Source: Chelonoidis abingdonii
Taxonomy: Eukaryota > Chordata > Testudines > Testudinidae
Direction of reading: 5' to 3'
DNA: 64,000 nucleotides
NCBI RefSeq assembly: GCF_003597395.2
Contig: NC_133771.1
Span: forward strand, 142,244,790-142,308,789
Below, in pieces: positions 32,422 to 44,929 of the stretch; position 1 is the stretch's first letter, and every line of letters starts with the position of its first letter. A program made the position numbers and the translations under genes. The notes beneath the pieces are model-generated. The model saw only the letters and a program-made list of their open reading frames with translations, did no database searches and was not told where the DNA came from.

Positions 32422-34190
32422 TTAGACCGGATTATTATATGTATAGTGTGGATTATGTTTTCCAGTGCATTACTTTAAATTTACAATATTTGCCAGATTC
32501 AGATTTCATTGCCTTTGTTTGCCAGTCACGCCCAGTCTTTGTGAAGATCTTTTGTAACATCTTCGGCAGTCTATGGATTAACATCTTGAATAGTTTTGTA
32601 TCATTTCCAGATTTGCAACCATCCTTTACCCTTTTCCAGATCATTTATTGAATATGTTGTGATATACTGGTCCAATACAAGACCCGTGGGACCACCACCT
32701 TTACCTCTCTTCATTCTGAAACTGATGTCAGTCCTACCATTGTTTCTGCTCTTTAACTAGTTACAATCCATGAGAAACTTTCCCCTTTATCACTGACAAG
32801 CTACTTTGCTAAAGATGCCTTTGGTAGGGACCTTGAAGGCTTTCTGAAATCTAAAGTACACTATATCCACTGGATCCCCTCAGCCCATGCTGTTGACCCT
32901 CTCAAAATTCTAGTAGATTGAATGAGGCATGATTTCTCTTTACAAAACCATGTGACTCTTCCCCAACAAATTACTGTTCATCCTGTGTATCTGAACATTT
33001 TGTTTCTTTACTATGTTTCAACCAGCTTGTCGGTACTGAGTCAGGCTTAGTGCCTGTAATTGCCCGATCACTCTGGAACCCATTTAAAAATTGTATTCCT
33101 AATTGTAATTATTTATTTTTTTTATATTCAGTCATCCCAAAAAGTAGTTATATTGCCAGCATTCTTGGATTAATGACCTGTTGATTAATGTTTCAGCTAA
33201 TTTTTCATTCAATCAGTTTACAGGGGGGGGGGGGGGGGGCCGGTCATTAATCGTATGATTAATCATCGATAATTGCTTAAAAGGTTCATTTCTAGTGTAA
33301 AATAAGCTCACCTGTTTGGAAATAAAGAAGCTGGAGCTCCATGATACATGTATTTAAATGCCCACAACATCTTCAACTTGGATTTCCCTTGTCACTATCA
33401 GTAGGTTATTGTTAACCTGTTAGTCCCTGAACAGGGCAATTATTTCAAAGCTTCTGTTGTGTCTGTTAACTGTGGCCAAGACAACTTGAACTACGAGGTG
33501 ATTTAACAGATGACAGTAACAGCCAGAAACCTATTAAGCTACAACTTGTATTAAGAAATGCTTGGTCTGAGCAATGAACTCAATCGAGTGATCCTGTGTT
33601 TGGTAGACATGTGGAGAGAATTTACATCTCTATTCTGGCCTTTTCATCAGTCAGAGTTATAGACAAGTAATTGAACTGATAACATTTTGTGGGAGAGAAG
33701 AATGGATTGTGAAAGTCATTCAGAACCGGAATATTATATCAATGGTCAATACAGTAATAGAGCGTGATTGTTAATGCCTTTCAGTCTAACTTTGTAATGA
33801 TATTGAATTGATCTAAATCAAGATTTTCTGACATAAGTTTCAATAGAAATACAGTTCTGTAACTACAGATTATACACAAGGAAGATTTCAATTTTGCTGA
33901 AATTTTCAGTTGGCTGTAGGCGGAAATCCAAAGTTTTTCTTTTGTGTCAGTTAACATTAAATCTCATTGTTAAGGTGCGGATGGTGCTCATGGGATTGTA
34001 GTTTGATGCTCATGCTCCATTCTGTCCTGTGGGCAGGTTATTTGTCTGGACCTGGCATCTTATGCATTGAGGTCCTTCTTACAAGGTTCATTGCATCATG
34101 TAAAAGTCATCCAATAAGGAACCTGGCTGCTTGTTCAATGGACACTTTATACTCAACGGAGATTTTCAATAATTTTCAATGTGAATATAG
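32422..34190. repeat. Noisy inverted copy of the left flank (30124-31962)
   Basis: TTAGACCGGATTATT at 32422 mirrors AATGCGGTCTAA ending at 31962, and ATTTTCAATGTGAATATAG at 34190 mirrors CTATATTTCACATTTGAAAAT at 30124. Length is 1769 against 1839 bases. The excess of deletions suits low-accuracy reads. It contains a 17-G run at 33223-33239. Confidence 0.9.
33223..33239. repeat. 17-G homopolymer, likely sequence error
   Basis: TTTACA is followed by 17 Gs then CCGGTCATTAATC. The clean mirrored site (around 31130) reads GACCCTGTAAA, giving only 3 Gs in this orientation. Confidence 0.75.
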
Positions 34191-34215
34191 NNNNNNNNNN
34201 NNNNNNNNNNNNNNN
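34191..34215. other. Assembly gap, exactly 25 Ns
   Basis: Twenty-five consecutive Ns separate the two inverted arms. A round, small N count suggests a placeholder rather than a measured distance. Confidence 0.98.
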
Positions 34216-37200
34216 CAAATTATAGACAAATGTATTTTTTCTCGTTTAGAGACCAGACACCAAATGGTTTATGCTTATGCATGCTAAGTTTCAGACCAAA
34301 TAGATAAAAATTTTAGTGATTGTCATCGAAGGCAATCTAGCACAAAAAGTCTGAACCAAGATTTACGAGACACCACCCTGTGAACAACCTTCTATCATTT
34401 AACAGACTTTCAGTTTGAATTAAGGAGCAGCTTGGAGAGTTTATACATCAAAAGACTCCCCGTATTGTTATGGCTTCCAGTGTCCTTTCTGCTATGTTTC
34501 CTAAACTTTAAGTTACCTAAACTAGCCCCTGGGGAATGGGCTTGGTCTACCAATATGACATTGCGTTTTTTAAAACATGCATCGCCCTTATAGGGTATTG
34601 CGTTGCCTGCTTTCCTAAATGTTCTGTGCCTAATAAAACTTTTATATTATAACGAGTTTATACATTGCGTTTTTGCCCTTGCCATTTGCAGCTACATAAT
34701 TTCATTGGTGAGCGCGCTGGCAGCAGATTAAATCAAGCCGTTATTGCTTCTATGTAGACTATGTAAAGACATTGCATTAAGCAGAGACTGTGGACTGGTA
34801 TTTAGGAGCTTTGGTAATGAACAGAACCATGTAAGACTAATCTTCCAATTTCACATCTGGATATCCTTAAAAAGAAATGTTACAACAATAAAGTAAAATA
34901 TTCCAGTGTGATTTTTTGCCACTGATTCTTATGTTCTGTTTTCAAGTGTTAAAAATTAAAAATTAAAATGTACTCCTTATGATGTTTGTGTTTTTTTTGT
35001 TTGTTAAATTTAGTTTAAAAAGACCTTTTCTAATTATATACTTATTAATTTTGTTTTTCGTTCTCTTGTTTCTTTTTCCTTTTTCCTGGTCCTTTGCAGT
35101 TTTAAATCACTAATCTAACTGGTTGGTGTAGTTGACCATCCCTGGTTAATGATTATACAAAACAGCATTTGTTGTAATGATGATAAGATGTAATGAGCAT
35201 CAGAAAACAGTACGCAAGATTAAACAGATCATTAGGTGCTTATTAGATGTTGACCCTATAGATTTTGCTCTTTGCAAGATGGTGCTCTCCTCATAGCTAG
35301 GTTGTGACTAAGAAAATCTTTTTTCTGTCTGAACCCTTGATGCACCTGAAGCAAAATGTCGTACAAGGGCTGGAAATGGTACATCCCTTTGGGTTCTAGG
35401 GTTGGTGTAAAGCTCCATATAGCTCTTTCATCTCTTGAGCCTCTCTCACTGGCTGGTTTTCAGGGGAAGGGGGCGGTGTGGAGGAGCCATGCTGTGGGTC
35501 AGTTATCCCATCTTTCCATCTCGCCCCCACTACACATCAGAGAAGGCAGGAGTAGAGTTTGAGAAGCACATGAGGCTGCTTTCAAGTTATGCATAAGTGC
35601 AGTGCAGGTGTAAAACAGGACAGAGAAGTGGGAGAGGCATAGGAACATGCAGTTTGTGTGTACGTCAAAAATATTAATAACCATTGAATAAAATGTTGAT
35701 GAATAGTATGTTGATAAAATCCTGCACGAAATGTCTGCACAAAGATATTAAAATGGGTCCATATCAAAACTCGATATACAAAGAGTTGTGAGATTTCCTG
35801 TAAAACAGTTTTTCCTCTTGTGTTCAGCCTCTGGTAATATCATTCTGTGTATGAATGATGCCAAAACTTTCTTGACAAAACGCCCTAATTCAGAAAGTTC
35901 CCTAGTCAGGCAAGGCCATTTAAGAGCATGACTGATGTAGCCCAGAGTCAATGGGATTTAAGTGTATGCTTAAGTGCTTTCCTGACAGGGTCAAAATTGT
36001 GATAACCTTCTGGATTTCTAAACAGTTGTAGGATAAGTAAGACAATCAGCCAATATGTCAAGGTTCCTGCAGCAGTGTTCCTTTCTGGACTACATCCACG
36101 TGTTTACCTGGCTTCCTTAGAAACTACTGTCACAATTTCCAGGAAAGCTAGTCAGATAAACAACTTCATTTCGTCTCCTGGAAAGTACACCAGACTTCAC
36201 AGCGTCTGTATTTTTAGACAATTCCAGAGACATATGAACAAATAAATATAGCTAAACACTAGTTGCACATGTTCGAACCTACATATCCACTTGTTGTAGA
36301 AGGTGGATTTGATAGCACCTTTCAACACCTGAAGGGAGTAGGGTTCCAAGAGATTGAGTAGGCCTGTTCTCCAGTGGGGCAGAAACAGAACAGGTAACGA
36401 GTTCTCAGTTGATAGTGCAGGACGGTCTAGCCTGTATATAGGAATATAACTATTTCACTAGGAAGATGTTGAAGCGACGGTAATCGCGATTACCTAGGAA
36501 TGGTGGAATCCATGATTGAGGGTTTTAAAGGCTGCTTGCAAGCCCTGGCTGGATTGATTATGTGGGGGTTGGTCCTGTTTTAAGCAGGGGTTGGACTAGA
36601 TGGACCTCCTGAGTCTCTTACCAATCCTAATCTTCTATGTTCGTATTATAATGAGAAATAAAAATTCCTTAATTCAAAATATGCCTATAAGAATTATTAC
36701 TGAAGCTCCCTTCACTATGGGGGTTTGTTCATGGAAAATACCCATTTCTCCTTTTTTAAGTATTGAATTACACATTAACAAGTATTTTTCAGAAAATCAC
36801 TTGGCAGAGAGAGAGAGAACTTATTTATAATTGCACTAGATTTTTAATGTAATAAGAACTGTTGTATTAAGAATATCTATCCCTCCATTCAGAAGTTCAA
36901 CAAATGACCGTAGGTTGTAGCCTAATTGCCGATATCAATCCTGGAAAAATGAATGGAACATTGAGATAACAGTCATCATATAAGAATTTACAGATTGGTA
37001 ATTAAATTAATGTCCAATCAACATATTATGAGAGCCCAGTCTTGTAAAGAAACAACTTTATTTTTGTGAGATTTCAAATTGGTTTTAAAGTTAACTGCAC
37101 CCAGGTATATATTCTAAATCTTTGTACAGGGTGACCTTAATTTTGCATTGGCATTACTTATTTAAATAATTAGCACTACACAAATCATTAAAGCACATAA

Positions 37201-40200
37201 ATGGGTTAAGAATGTGCTAATTGCACATATCAAGTGGTTGTGGGGAATCATCACGAATGGAGTATTTCGCACGTGGATCTACAGGATGACAGGCCTAGTG
37301 CTATTCAACATTTCATCTGTGACTGGAAAATAGTCGTGACAACAATTGTGGAGTGAAAATAATGATAGATCTGGGCATCACGGAGCAATCTGATTAATGG
37401 TAAAACTGACCAATAACAAATGGAACAAGGAATGTAGTCAGAACACGAATAGGGGGAGTGTTTCTGTATCTCAGAACAGTGCTCTGGAAAGACGTTAGGG
37501 GTATAGTGTAACAAACAACTGTGGCAAAAAGAGGCAATGTCGTCCCTAAGCTGTACAACAAGGAGAATGATGTGTGAATAGGATATAGGGTGGATAAGGT
37601 ACCTCCAGGGAAAAAATACCATGGACTTTTAACCTATTGAGAAGGCATAACAAGAACAATGCCTCGAGTAAAGGAGGAGCAAATGGAATTAGAAATAAGA
37701 AATACAGTGGTTAACCAGGGAGTTGTTGTGTTAACCCCATGAAAAATTAAAGCTGGCCAGGGAATGGTGGATCTTCAGATATTTCTGAAATTTCAATCAA
37801 ACTGGTGCCTTTATAGAAATGAGCTTAGTCAACACAAGTAGGTTGGCTCATTCAGGTATAACTGGACGCAAGAATTTAATGTTTATGTCGATGGTTCTAC
37901 CTGGGTACATCTACCCCCAGGGGACACTTAGGCGTTCCAGGGGGTAACATCAAATGCATGAGATTTTGCCTGGTTTTACAACAGGGATACAGATAAAAGC
38001 TCTAGTAAGTAGTACAAACCTAAAAATTTCATACAGAGACAATAACTGGTTAATGTTGCTAGTATACTTAGTCATGGTTCTCAAACTGTGTTCGAAATCA
38101 TTTTAATGTGTTGCCAGAGCCAGAAGTTAGACCAGAGAAGTTGTCGAAAAGTATTACCTACCCACCTTATCTCTCTAAATGTCCTGGCGGAAATAAAAAA
38201 TAGTTTGCAGATTTTGGTCTGTCAGGTCAGCCTTTGATTTTCACAGAAACACATGGAAAATTGAATTTTATAAGGGCAAGGTTAGCTCTTCTCTACAATT
38301 TACTATCCTACCATTGATGACTCGTCCCACAAGTCGTCATTATTATGGAAATAAATTGAAAGTGAATTTAAAAACCTAAACAAATAAGCTAATCATTCAT
38401 TATATCTTTTCTTTTTCTTCTAAGCTTCAGCATATTCATAAACTTTCCCACTTAACAATGATTTTAGGATAGATAGTCTGGACTGAGACCTTGAAAATAT
38501 AGAGTATCTCAGATTTATTACTCCTGGGGAAAGTAAGAATATGAGAAATGGTATATAGGGACGGGTTTTGGAGGTTATAGAAATGACAGCCTTTACATTT
38601 TGAAATCTGAGATAATATTTAATATCACTTTTGTAATTTTGGATTTAATATCTATATTCAGAAGAATTCTAATTAGCAGTACTTCTGAAAAAAATGTATC
38701 TGCTAATTTCAATATAGCGCTAATTCAGTTTATCATAAATAGATTGTATTGGATGGAGTTTGAAATTTACAGTGTGAAACAGATATTTTATATAACTTTC
38801 AAATAGTATATTATTTATCAGTGCTCCATCATTCAAAAAAAGCTGTTGACAGTAATGGAAAATGAGAATAAGTTGTATTTGAGGATTTTCAAGCGTATTT
38901 TATATTTTAGAGCCGTTCTTATTTTCTTTTGTATTAATCTAGGTCAATAGCACATAGCTTGTTTCATAAGATTCAGTGTTCAGGCTGCTTATTCTCACTA
39001 AATTGATTAACTTTTCCCTCCATATCCATGACCACAATGTACAATGTGACTTAATAGATTTAAATGAAAGAATCAGTGGACTGTAGAAAAGGAGGGTGCA
39101 TTTTCTTGAAAATTTCTTTAAGATTAAATGGTAAGAAATAGAAAAATCTGTAGACTAAATTTCCAGACTCATTCACAGTACTTTAAATGCAGAGCATTCC
39201 ATTGCAATCAGAAAGCCACACTCTTGGATTTGTAGCCATTATAAAGAGATTGGAATCTGGTCAAGTATATTTGAATACAAATATGTGTCCTAAATTTGTG
39301 CATGAAACATAGTCAGCAAAAGCAAGGAGATACTAAAAATACACATCCTTAAGAGAAAGTTTTAAAAGATGAGGGTTGAGCTCAGTCTTGTTCCATGTGT
39401 GTTTATTGTCTTACATTATAAGTCCTATTTCTGTTTTCTTGTGCAATCAAAACTCCCACAGACTCTGCCTTATCCTGACCAAATCTATTCCATCTTCTAT
39501 GGGGTCAGAAGGCCAATGGACGTCAAATCCTGCAGTTCTGCTTGCATGGAGAGAGGCAAAGTCGGGATCAGCACCCCCTGCGTGCTGCACATTTTGCAGC
39601 ACAGAGAGGTGTTGGGGAGCTATGCAACTCACAAGGACCAGTGGCTTGCAGACTTCTTAAAAGTTTGCTATTCATAGGTAATCATAGACTTAGACTGGAA
39701 TGGAGCCTTGAGAGGTCATCGAAGTCGTCTCTGCCTCATGAAGGACTCAATACTGTCTAGCACACCCGACAGAACATTCGTATCTACTACTCTTTAAATC
39801 TCCAAGAGATGATTCACAACTCCCTAGCAATGTTATTCCAGTTGTTTATCTACCTCACAGTAAGGAAACTTTTTCTAAGTGTCCCCACGCTAAATCTCCG
39901 TTCTGCAGTTTGAGTCATTGCTTCTAGTTCTTCATTCGGCTAAGTGAACAAGTTTTCCCCCTCTGATAACCCTTTAGATACTGAAAACTGCTTCATGTCC
40001 CTCAGTTTCTGCTTTTCCAAACTAATACCCCAATCTTTCAGCCTTCCTTGTAGTCATGTACGTCCAAGACCTTTAATCATTTCTTGCTGCTCTCTCTGGA
40101 CTCTCCAATTTCCTCTCCACAATCTTTTGAAATCGTTCAGAACTGGACACAACTTCATTGGGTCCTAACCAGCGCAGAGGAGCAGAAGAATGACTTTCGT

Positions 40201-42692
40201 TCTCTTTGTTTACAAACACCTTTAATGGCATCCTAGAATCACGTTGCTTTTTTGCAACAGTATCACATTTGACTCATATTTAGCTTGTGTCCCTATGACC
40301 CCTAGAGTCTCTTTTAGCATACTCCTCCTAGACCATGTCTCTTCCCATTCTGTAATGTGTGAAAAACTGATGTTCCTTCTAAGTGGAGACTTTGATTTGT
40401 CTTTAATTGGAACTTATCCGTGTACCTCAGACATTTCTCACAATTGTCAATCATTTTGGAATTTGACCTGTCCTCCAAGCAGTTGCAATCACTCCCAGTT
40501 GTTGGTAGCTGTCCGCAAACTCAAATAAGCATACTTTCTATGCCAACACCTAAGTCGTTGATTAAGATATTGAACAGTAGCCGGTCCAAAAGAACCTTGA
40601 GAACCCATTGTGATTACCTTTCCAGCAGGATGGGAGCCATTAATTAACTTACTCTGCAGTACAGTTAGCCAGTTATGCACCCACCTTCATAGTAGCCCCA
40701 TCTAAATGTATTTGGTCCATTATGAAGGATATGATGCAAGACCGTCGTATCAATGCCTTACTTACGCTAGAATACCACAATCCACTGCTTTTCCCTATCC
40801 CAAGACTCGTTATCCTCAAAGAAAGTATCAGATTGGTTTGACACGATATGTTCTTTACAAAGTCCATGCTGGTAATTCCCTATCAACCTTCCCACCTTCA
40901 AGTTCCTTGCAAGATGATTTCTTTAATTACTTGCTCTATTATCTTCCTGCACTAGATTTAAACAACTGGTCTGTAGTTTCCTGTTTCCCACCTCAGCACT
41001 TTCTCCACCTCACACAATGGCTGGAGCCTTACTGCTCCATGGTGCGAGAACAGGTGCAGAGATTTTGCACCCATTGCTTGGAAAGCCTGGACAGGCAGAT
41101 TCACGCTCGTGCACGTACCCGTGAATCTGTCGTTGCAGTGAATGCTATAAACAGAGACCAGATTGTGCCCTAATTTAGGGGCTTTCCTTAAGTATTCGAC
41201 TTTGAGTGACATCTTGTCTGGCCACACAGAGGTGGCTTTATAAATGCTTCGTGAGAGCTCCCATGGAGCTGGGAATGAGAAGAGGGAAAATCAGAAAGAT
41301 TGGGTAATTTATTTTAATTGCTGTTTACAGGTGACTATATTCACTCTGATTTTATAATGGCTGTTGTTTCCTTGCAAACTGCCTGTTAAGTCTGTATTCA
41401 GGCTACGCACATCCTTTGACTATGTAAATTCTTCATATACTGTTAACTTATTATCCTTCCTTTCCAAGTACTTACACTAGCTGTTGGGTCTTGTCTTAAG
41501 CAGACCTGATCTTGCAAAAGGAGATGGTGGACCCAGACGGCTCATGTCACAAAGCCCTGAACTGTTCTCGTTTCCAGGATTTGGCCCAATGTAATCTCAT
41601 GGCAGGTACGATGACATTCATAAGACTGAGTTACATGTAGAAAATTAGGTTGGCGGAACTAGGATGACCATAGTGCCACTCGTAAACGGCTAGTGGCGAA
41701 TGCAGGGATCAAGCTGGGATCAAGCTGACAAAGTGCCCACGAGAGGAAAACAGTGCTAGGTTGACAGAGAATTCTTAGAATTAAAACCCCTCCTGTCGGT
41801 GTGAGTTAGTGTCCACACTGAAGTGGACACACTCAGGTGTGCTGTGCAACATTTTTAAGTATCGCACGCCCCTAAGTTGTTTGTTAGCACTAGCACAATG
41901 GGTCCCAATCCTGAGTGGGCTTGATTCTTCTTCTCTCGCAACACAGACATGCATGCTGTGTGTAGGAATGTCTATGTAGTACGCACTAAGCATACTCCTT
42001 ATAAAATATTCATAGACTCAGCATAGAGGAAATGAACACAATAGATATGAGATCACCCCTGTGCAGTGGTCCAGTACAACACCACTTACCGCTAGGTTCA
42101 GATCCTGAAAAATACTTAGAATGTGAGTATTTTGCAATTAAGTGTCATATCCTTTGTGCTAGCCCTTTGGCAGTGAATTTTTCTGTGTTTCATATTACTA
42201 ATCACCCACTGATGTCCAGAATACTGCTAAAAATAATTAATGTCCATAATTAATTGTAATAAAATAATTTATTATCTTCCTCTTCTATAAGTAAATAATA
42301 TAGATAAATATTGTAATTAAAACATTACATTATGAAATATACATATTCTATCACTCTAGTAATTTGTAATAGAGATGTCCACATACATTATATCACAGAC
42401 ATCTGATTCATTTAAGTTAAGAAAGGCCATATGAGTCAGATCAAAGGTCCATCAGCCAGCAGCCTGCCTTCCGACAGTGGCAAGCAAGGGCCACAAGGGA
42501 AGACATTAATGCGAATATTCAAGTGATCCATCCTGTCGCCCAGTCCAGCTCTGGCAAGACAAGGCTAGGAGTACCATCCCTACTGTCGGTCAATAGCCAT
42601 TAAGGACTATGCTCCACGAACTTACCAAAGTTCCTTTTGACTCCTGTTTAATCTGGCCCTTCACAACTCCTCTGGCAAGGAGTCCACAGTTA
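34216..42692. repeat. Noisy inverted copy of the right flank (43157-51914)
   Basis: AATTATAGACAAATGTATTT at the left mirrors 51890-51914, and CCACAGTTAGGC at the right mirrors CCTGTGGAACTC at 43157. Inside are degraded mirror images of the flank's elements: CR1 3' end (about 36315-36650), an older LINE (about 36900-37990), CR1 ORF2 (about 39690-41040), hAT (about 41640-41890) and the CR1 terminus (about 42420-42690). None should be counted as independent insertions. Frames found here are chance. Confidence 0.9.
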
Positions 42693-43156
42693 GGCTGTGT
42701 GTTGATAGAAAAAATACTTCCTTTGTTTATTTTAAACCGTGCTGCCTATAATTTCATTTGTGACATGTAGTTCCTGTGTTAGAGAAGGAGTTAAATAGCA
42801 CTATCCTGATGTTACTTCTCCAATGAGTCAATTGTAAACCTCTTATCATATTCCACAGTTGTCTCTTTTCCAAGCTGAAAAGTCTCGTCTTATTAATCGC
42901 TCCTCATTTGAGCCATTCCATATCCATATTATTTTTGTTGCCTTTTCTAAACCTTTTCCATCCAATATTTCTCTGAGGGGTTGACACACTCTGCACACAG
43001 ATTCAAGATGTAGGAGTATCATGGATTGTAATATAGGCAATATGCGTTTGTCTGTCTTATTATTATCCTTTCTTATGTTCCCAATATTCTGTAAGCTTGT
43101 TTGACTACTGCGTAGCCAATGACTCCAAGATTCATTCTTTGAGGGTAACACATATT
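42693..43156 (-). mobile_element. CR1 middle segment, inverted, second copy
   Basis: Same landmarks as 31963-32421, differing by scattered indels, so neither copy is a reliable sequence. It ends at TAACACATATT, next to the clean CR1 3' end at 43157. Confidence 0.88.
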
Positions 43157-43455
43157 AACCTGTGGAACTCCTTGCCAGAGGATGTTGTGAAGGCCAAGAC
43201 TATAACAGGATTCAAAAAGGAACTTGGTAAGTTCATGGAGGATAGGTCCATTAATGGCTATTAGCCAGGACAGGTAGGGATGGTATCCCTAGCCTCTGTT
43301 TGCCAGAAGCTGGGAATGGGCGACAGGGGATGGATCACTTGATGATTACCCATTATGTTCATTCCCTCTGTGGCCCTTGGCATTGGCCACTGTCGGAAGG
43401 CAGGATGCTGGGCTAGATGGACCTTTGATCTGACTCAGTATGGCCATTCTTACTT
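43157..43455 (+). mobile_element. CR1 LINE 3' end (right part of the split CR1)
   Basis: CCTGTGGAACTCCTTGCCAG, GAGGATGTTGTGAAGGCC, GGATGGATCACTTGATGAT, GGGCTAGATGGACCTTTGAT and CAGTATGGCCATTCTTAC are in exact CR1 terminal order. It completes the element begun at 31270 once the inverted middle is restored. The coding tail reads LWNSLPEDVVKA. Confidence 0.92.
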
Positions 43456-43965
43456 CTAATGAATCAGATGTCTGTGATATAATGTATGTGACAGTCTCTA
43501 TTACAAATTACTAACTAGATGACTAGAATATGTATATTTCATAATGTAGATGTTTTAATTAAATATTTATCTATATTATTTATCTTATAGAAAGGAAGGA
43601 AATATAATAAAATTATTTTATTACAATTAATTTTGGACATAATTATTTTTAGCATATTCTGTGACATCAGTGGTGCATATAGTAATATGAGAACACAGAA
43701 AAATTCACTGCAAAGGGCTAGCACAAGGCATATGCACCACTTAATTTGCATAAAATTACTCACATTTGCTAGTATTTTCAGGATCTGAACCTAGCGGTAC
43801 AAGTGGGTGTTGTACTGGACCACTGCACAGGGGTGACTCTCATTCTATTGTGTTCATTTCCTCTATCTGTAGGTCTAATGACAGTACTTTTTATTAGAGA
43901 GATATGCTTAGTGGACTACATTCTAGAAATCCTTAACACACAGCATGATGTGCCTGTGTTGGAAG
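43456..43965. other. Right flank of CR1, nothing recognised
   Basis: AT-rich sequence mirrored in the misassembled block at about 41895-42420. No frame or element ends. Confidence 0.5.
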
Positions 43966-43967
43966 AA

Positions 43968-44026
43968 GAAGAATCAAGCCCCACTCAGGATTGGGACTCC
44001 ATTGTGCTAAGTGCTACAAACAGACT
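43968..44026 (-). repeat. L2/MIR-type tail relic
   Basis: GGACTCCATTGTGCTAAGTG followed by CTACAAACAG is the complement of the 'CTGTTTGTA..GCGCCTAGCACAATGGGGTCC' 3' tail seen in old SINE and L2 relics. Confidence 0.4.
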
Positions 44027-44281
44027 TAGGGCTTGTCTATACTTAAAATGTTGCAGCAGCACACCTGAGTAGTGTCCACTTCAGTGTGGACACTACTCAC
44101 ACCGACAGGAGGGGTTCTAATTCTAAGAATTCCTCTGTCAACCTAGCACTGTTTACGTGGGCACTTTGGTCAGCTTGATCCCAGCTTGATCCCTGCTTGA
44201 TCCCAACCTAGCACTGTTTACGTGGGCACCTTGGTCATCTTAGTTACGCCAACCTAATTTTCTCATGTAGATCAGGTCTTA
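44027..44281. mobile_element. Non-autonomous hAT-like element
   Basis: The ends TAGGGCTTGTCTATAC and GTAGATCAGGTCTTA are imperfect inverted repeats of the 'TAGGGCTTGTCTACAC' type. Inside are inverted TGTCCACTTCAGTGTGGACA and a duplicated AACCTAGCACTGTTTACGTG (44140 and 44204). Flanking 8-mers AACAGACT and TTAAGTCA do not match, so the boundaries or the copy are eroded. A mirrored, noisy version sits at about 41640-41890. Confidence 0.6.
44205..44238. repeat. Internal direct duplication in hAT-like element
   Basis: The stretch CAACCTAGCACTGTTTACGT plus GGGCAC and TTGGTCA occurs twice about 64 bp apart (about 44138-44172 and 44203-44236). The mirrored arm has no obvious second copy of it near 41750. 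That may be an error or collapse in the noisy copy. Confidence 0.5.
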
Positions 44282-44925
44282 TTAAGTCATCGTACCTGCC
44301 ATGAGGATTTTACAATCTGGGCCAGAATCCTGGAAAGAGAACAGTTCAGGGTGACCTTTGTGTGCACATGGAGCCCGTCTGGGGTCCACCCATATCCTTT
44401 TGCAAGATCAGGGTCTGCTTAAGACAAGACCCAACAAGCTAGTGTAAAGTACTTGGGAAAGGGGAAGGATAATGAAGTTAACAGTGATATGAATATGAAT
44501 TTACATAGTCCAATGGTGTGCGTAGCCTGAATACAGACTTAACAGGCAAGTTTGCAAAGGAACTTTTCAGCCATTATAAAAATCAGAGGATGAATTATCT
44601 AGACTAACTATCCCTGTAAACAGTCAGATTAAATAAATTAGCCTCAACTGTTTTATTTTCATCCTCTTCTCATTCCCAGCTCATGGGAGCTCTCACAGAG
44701 GCATTTTAAAGCCACCTCTGTGTGGCAGACAGCATGATTCCCTCAAAGTGATATTAAGGAAAGCTAAATTTAGGGCACAATCCTGGTTCCTGTTTATAGC
44801 ATTCTGCAAGACAGTTCCACCGGTACGTGGCAGGAGCGTGAATCTTCCCTGTTCCAGGCTTCCAAGCAATGGTGCAAAATCTCTGCACCTGTTGCTGCAG
44901 CCTCATGGAAGCAGTAAGGTCTCCA
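44282..44925. other. No recognised feature
   Basis: Unclassified sequence between the hAT-like element and a CR1. Frames have no motifs. Confidence 0.5.
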
Positions 44926-44929
44926 GCCA

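Larger units (their letters stand above)
31963..43156. other. Probable misassembly: inverted noisy duplication of both flanks
   Basis: The block has four parts plus a gap: an inverted CR1 middle segment (31963-32421), an inverted copy of 30124-31962 (32422-34190), 25 Ns, an inverted copy of 43157-51914 (34216-42692), and the inverted CR1 middle again (42693-43156). Each inverted arm differs from its partner by many small indels and substitutions. Damage is one-sided: the clean right arm keeps a 209-codon CR1 frame (45599-46228) that the mirrored arm lacks. Removing the block and placing the middle segment once restores a continuous CR1. The simplest reading is low-accuracy gap-fill sequence inserted on the wrong strand. 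Confidence 0.88.

Noticed and set aside
40706..41173. 155-codon frame in the inner block
   Set aside because: It falls in the noisy inverted copy of CR1 and its flank. The clean partner does not carry this frame on the corresponding strand.
34216..42692. Large biological palindrome or hairpin replication structure
   Set aside because: Damage is one-sided, the N gap sits between the arms, and the CR1 continuity argument favours an assembly fault.
44027..44281. 8-bp target duplication for the hAT-like element
   Set aside because: The flanking octamers AACAGACT and TTAAGTCA do not match, so no duplication is claimed.
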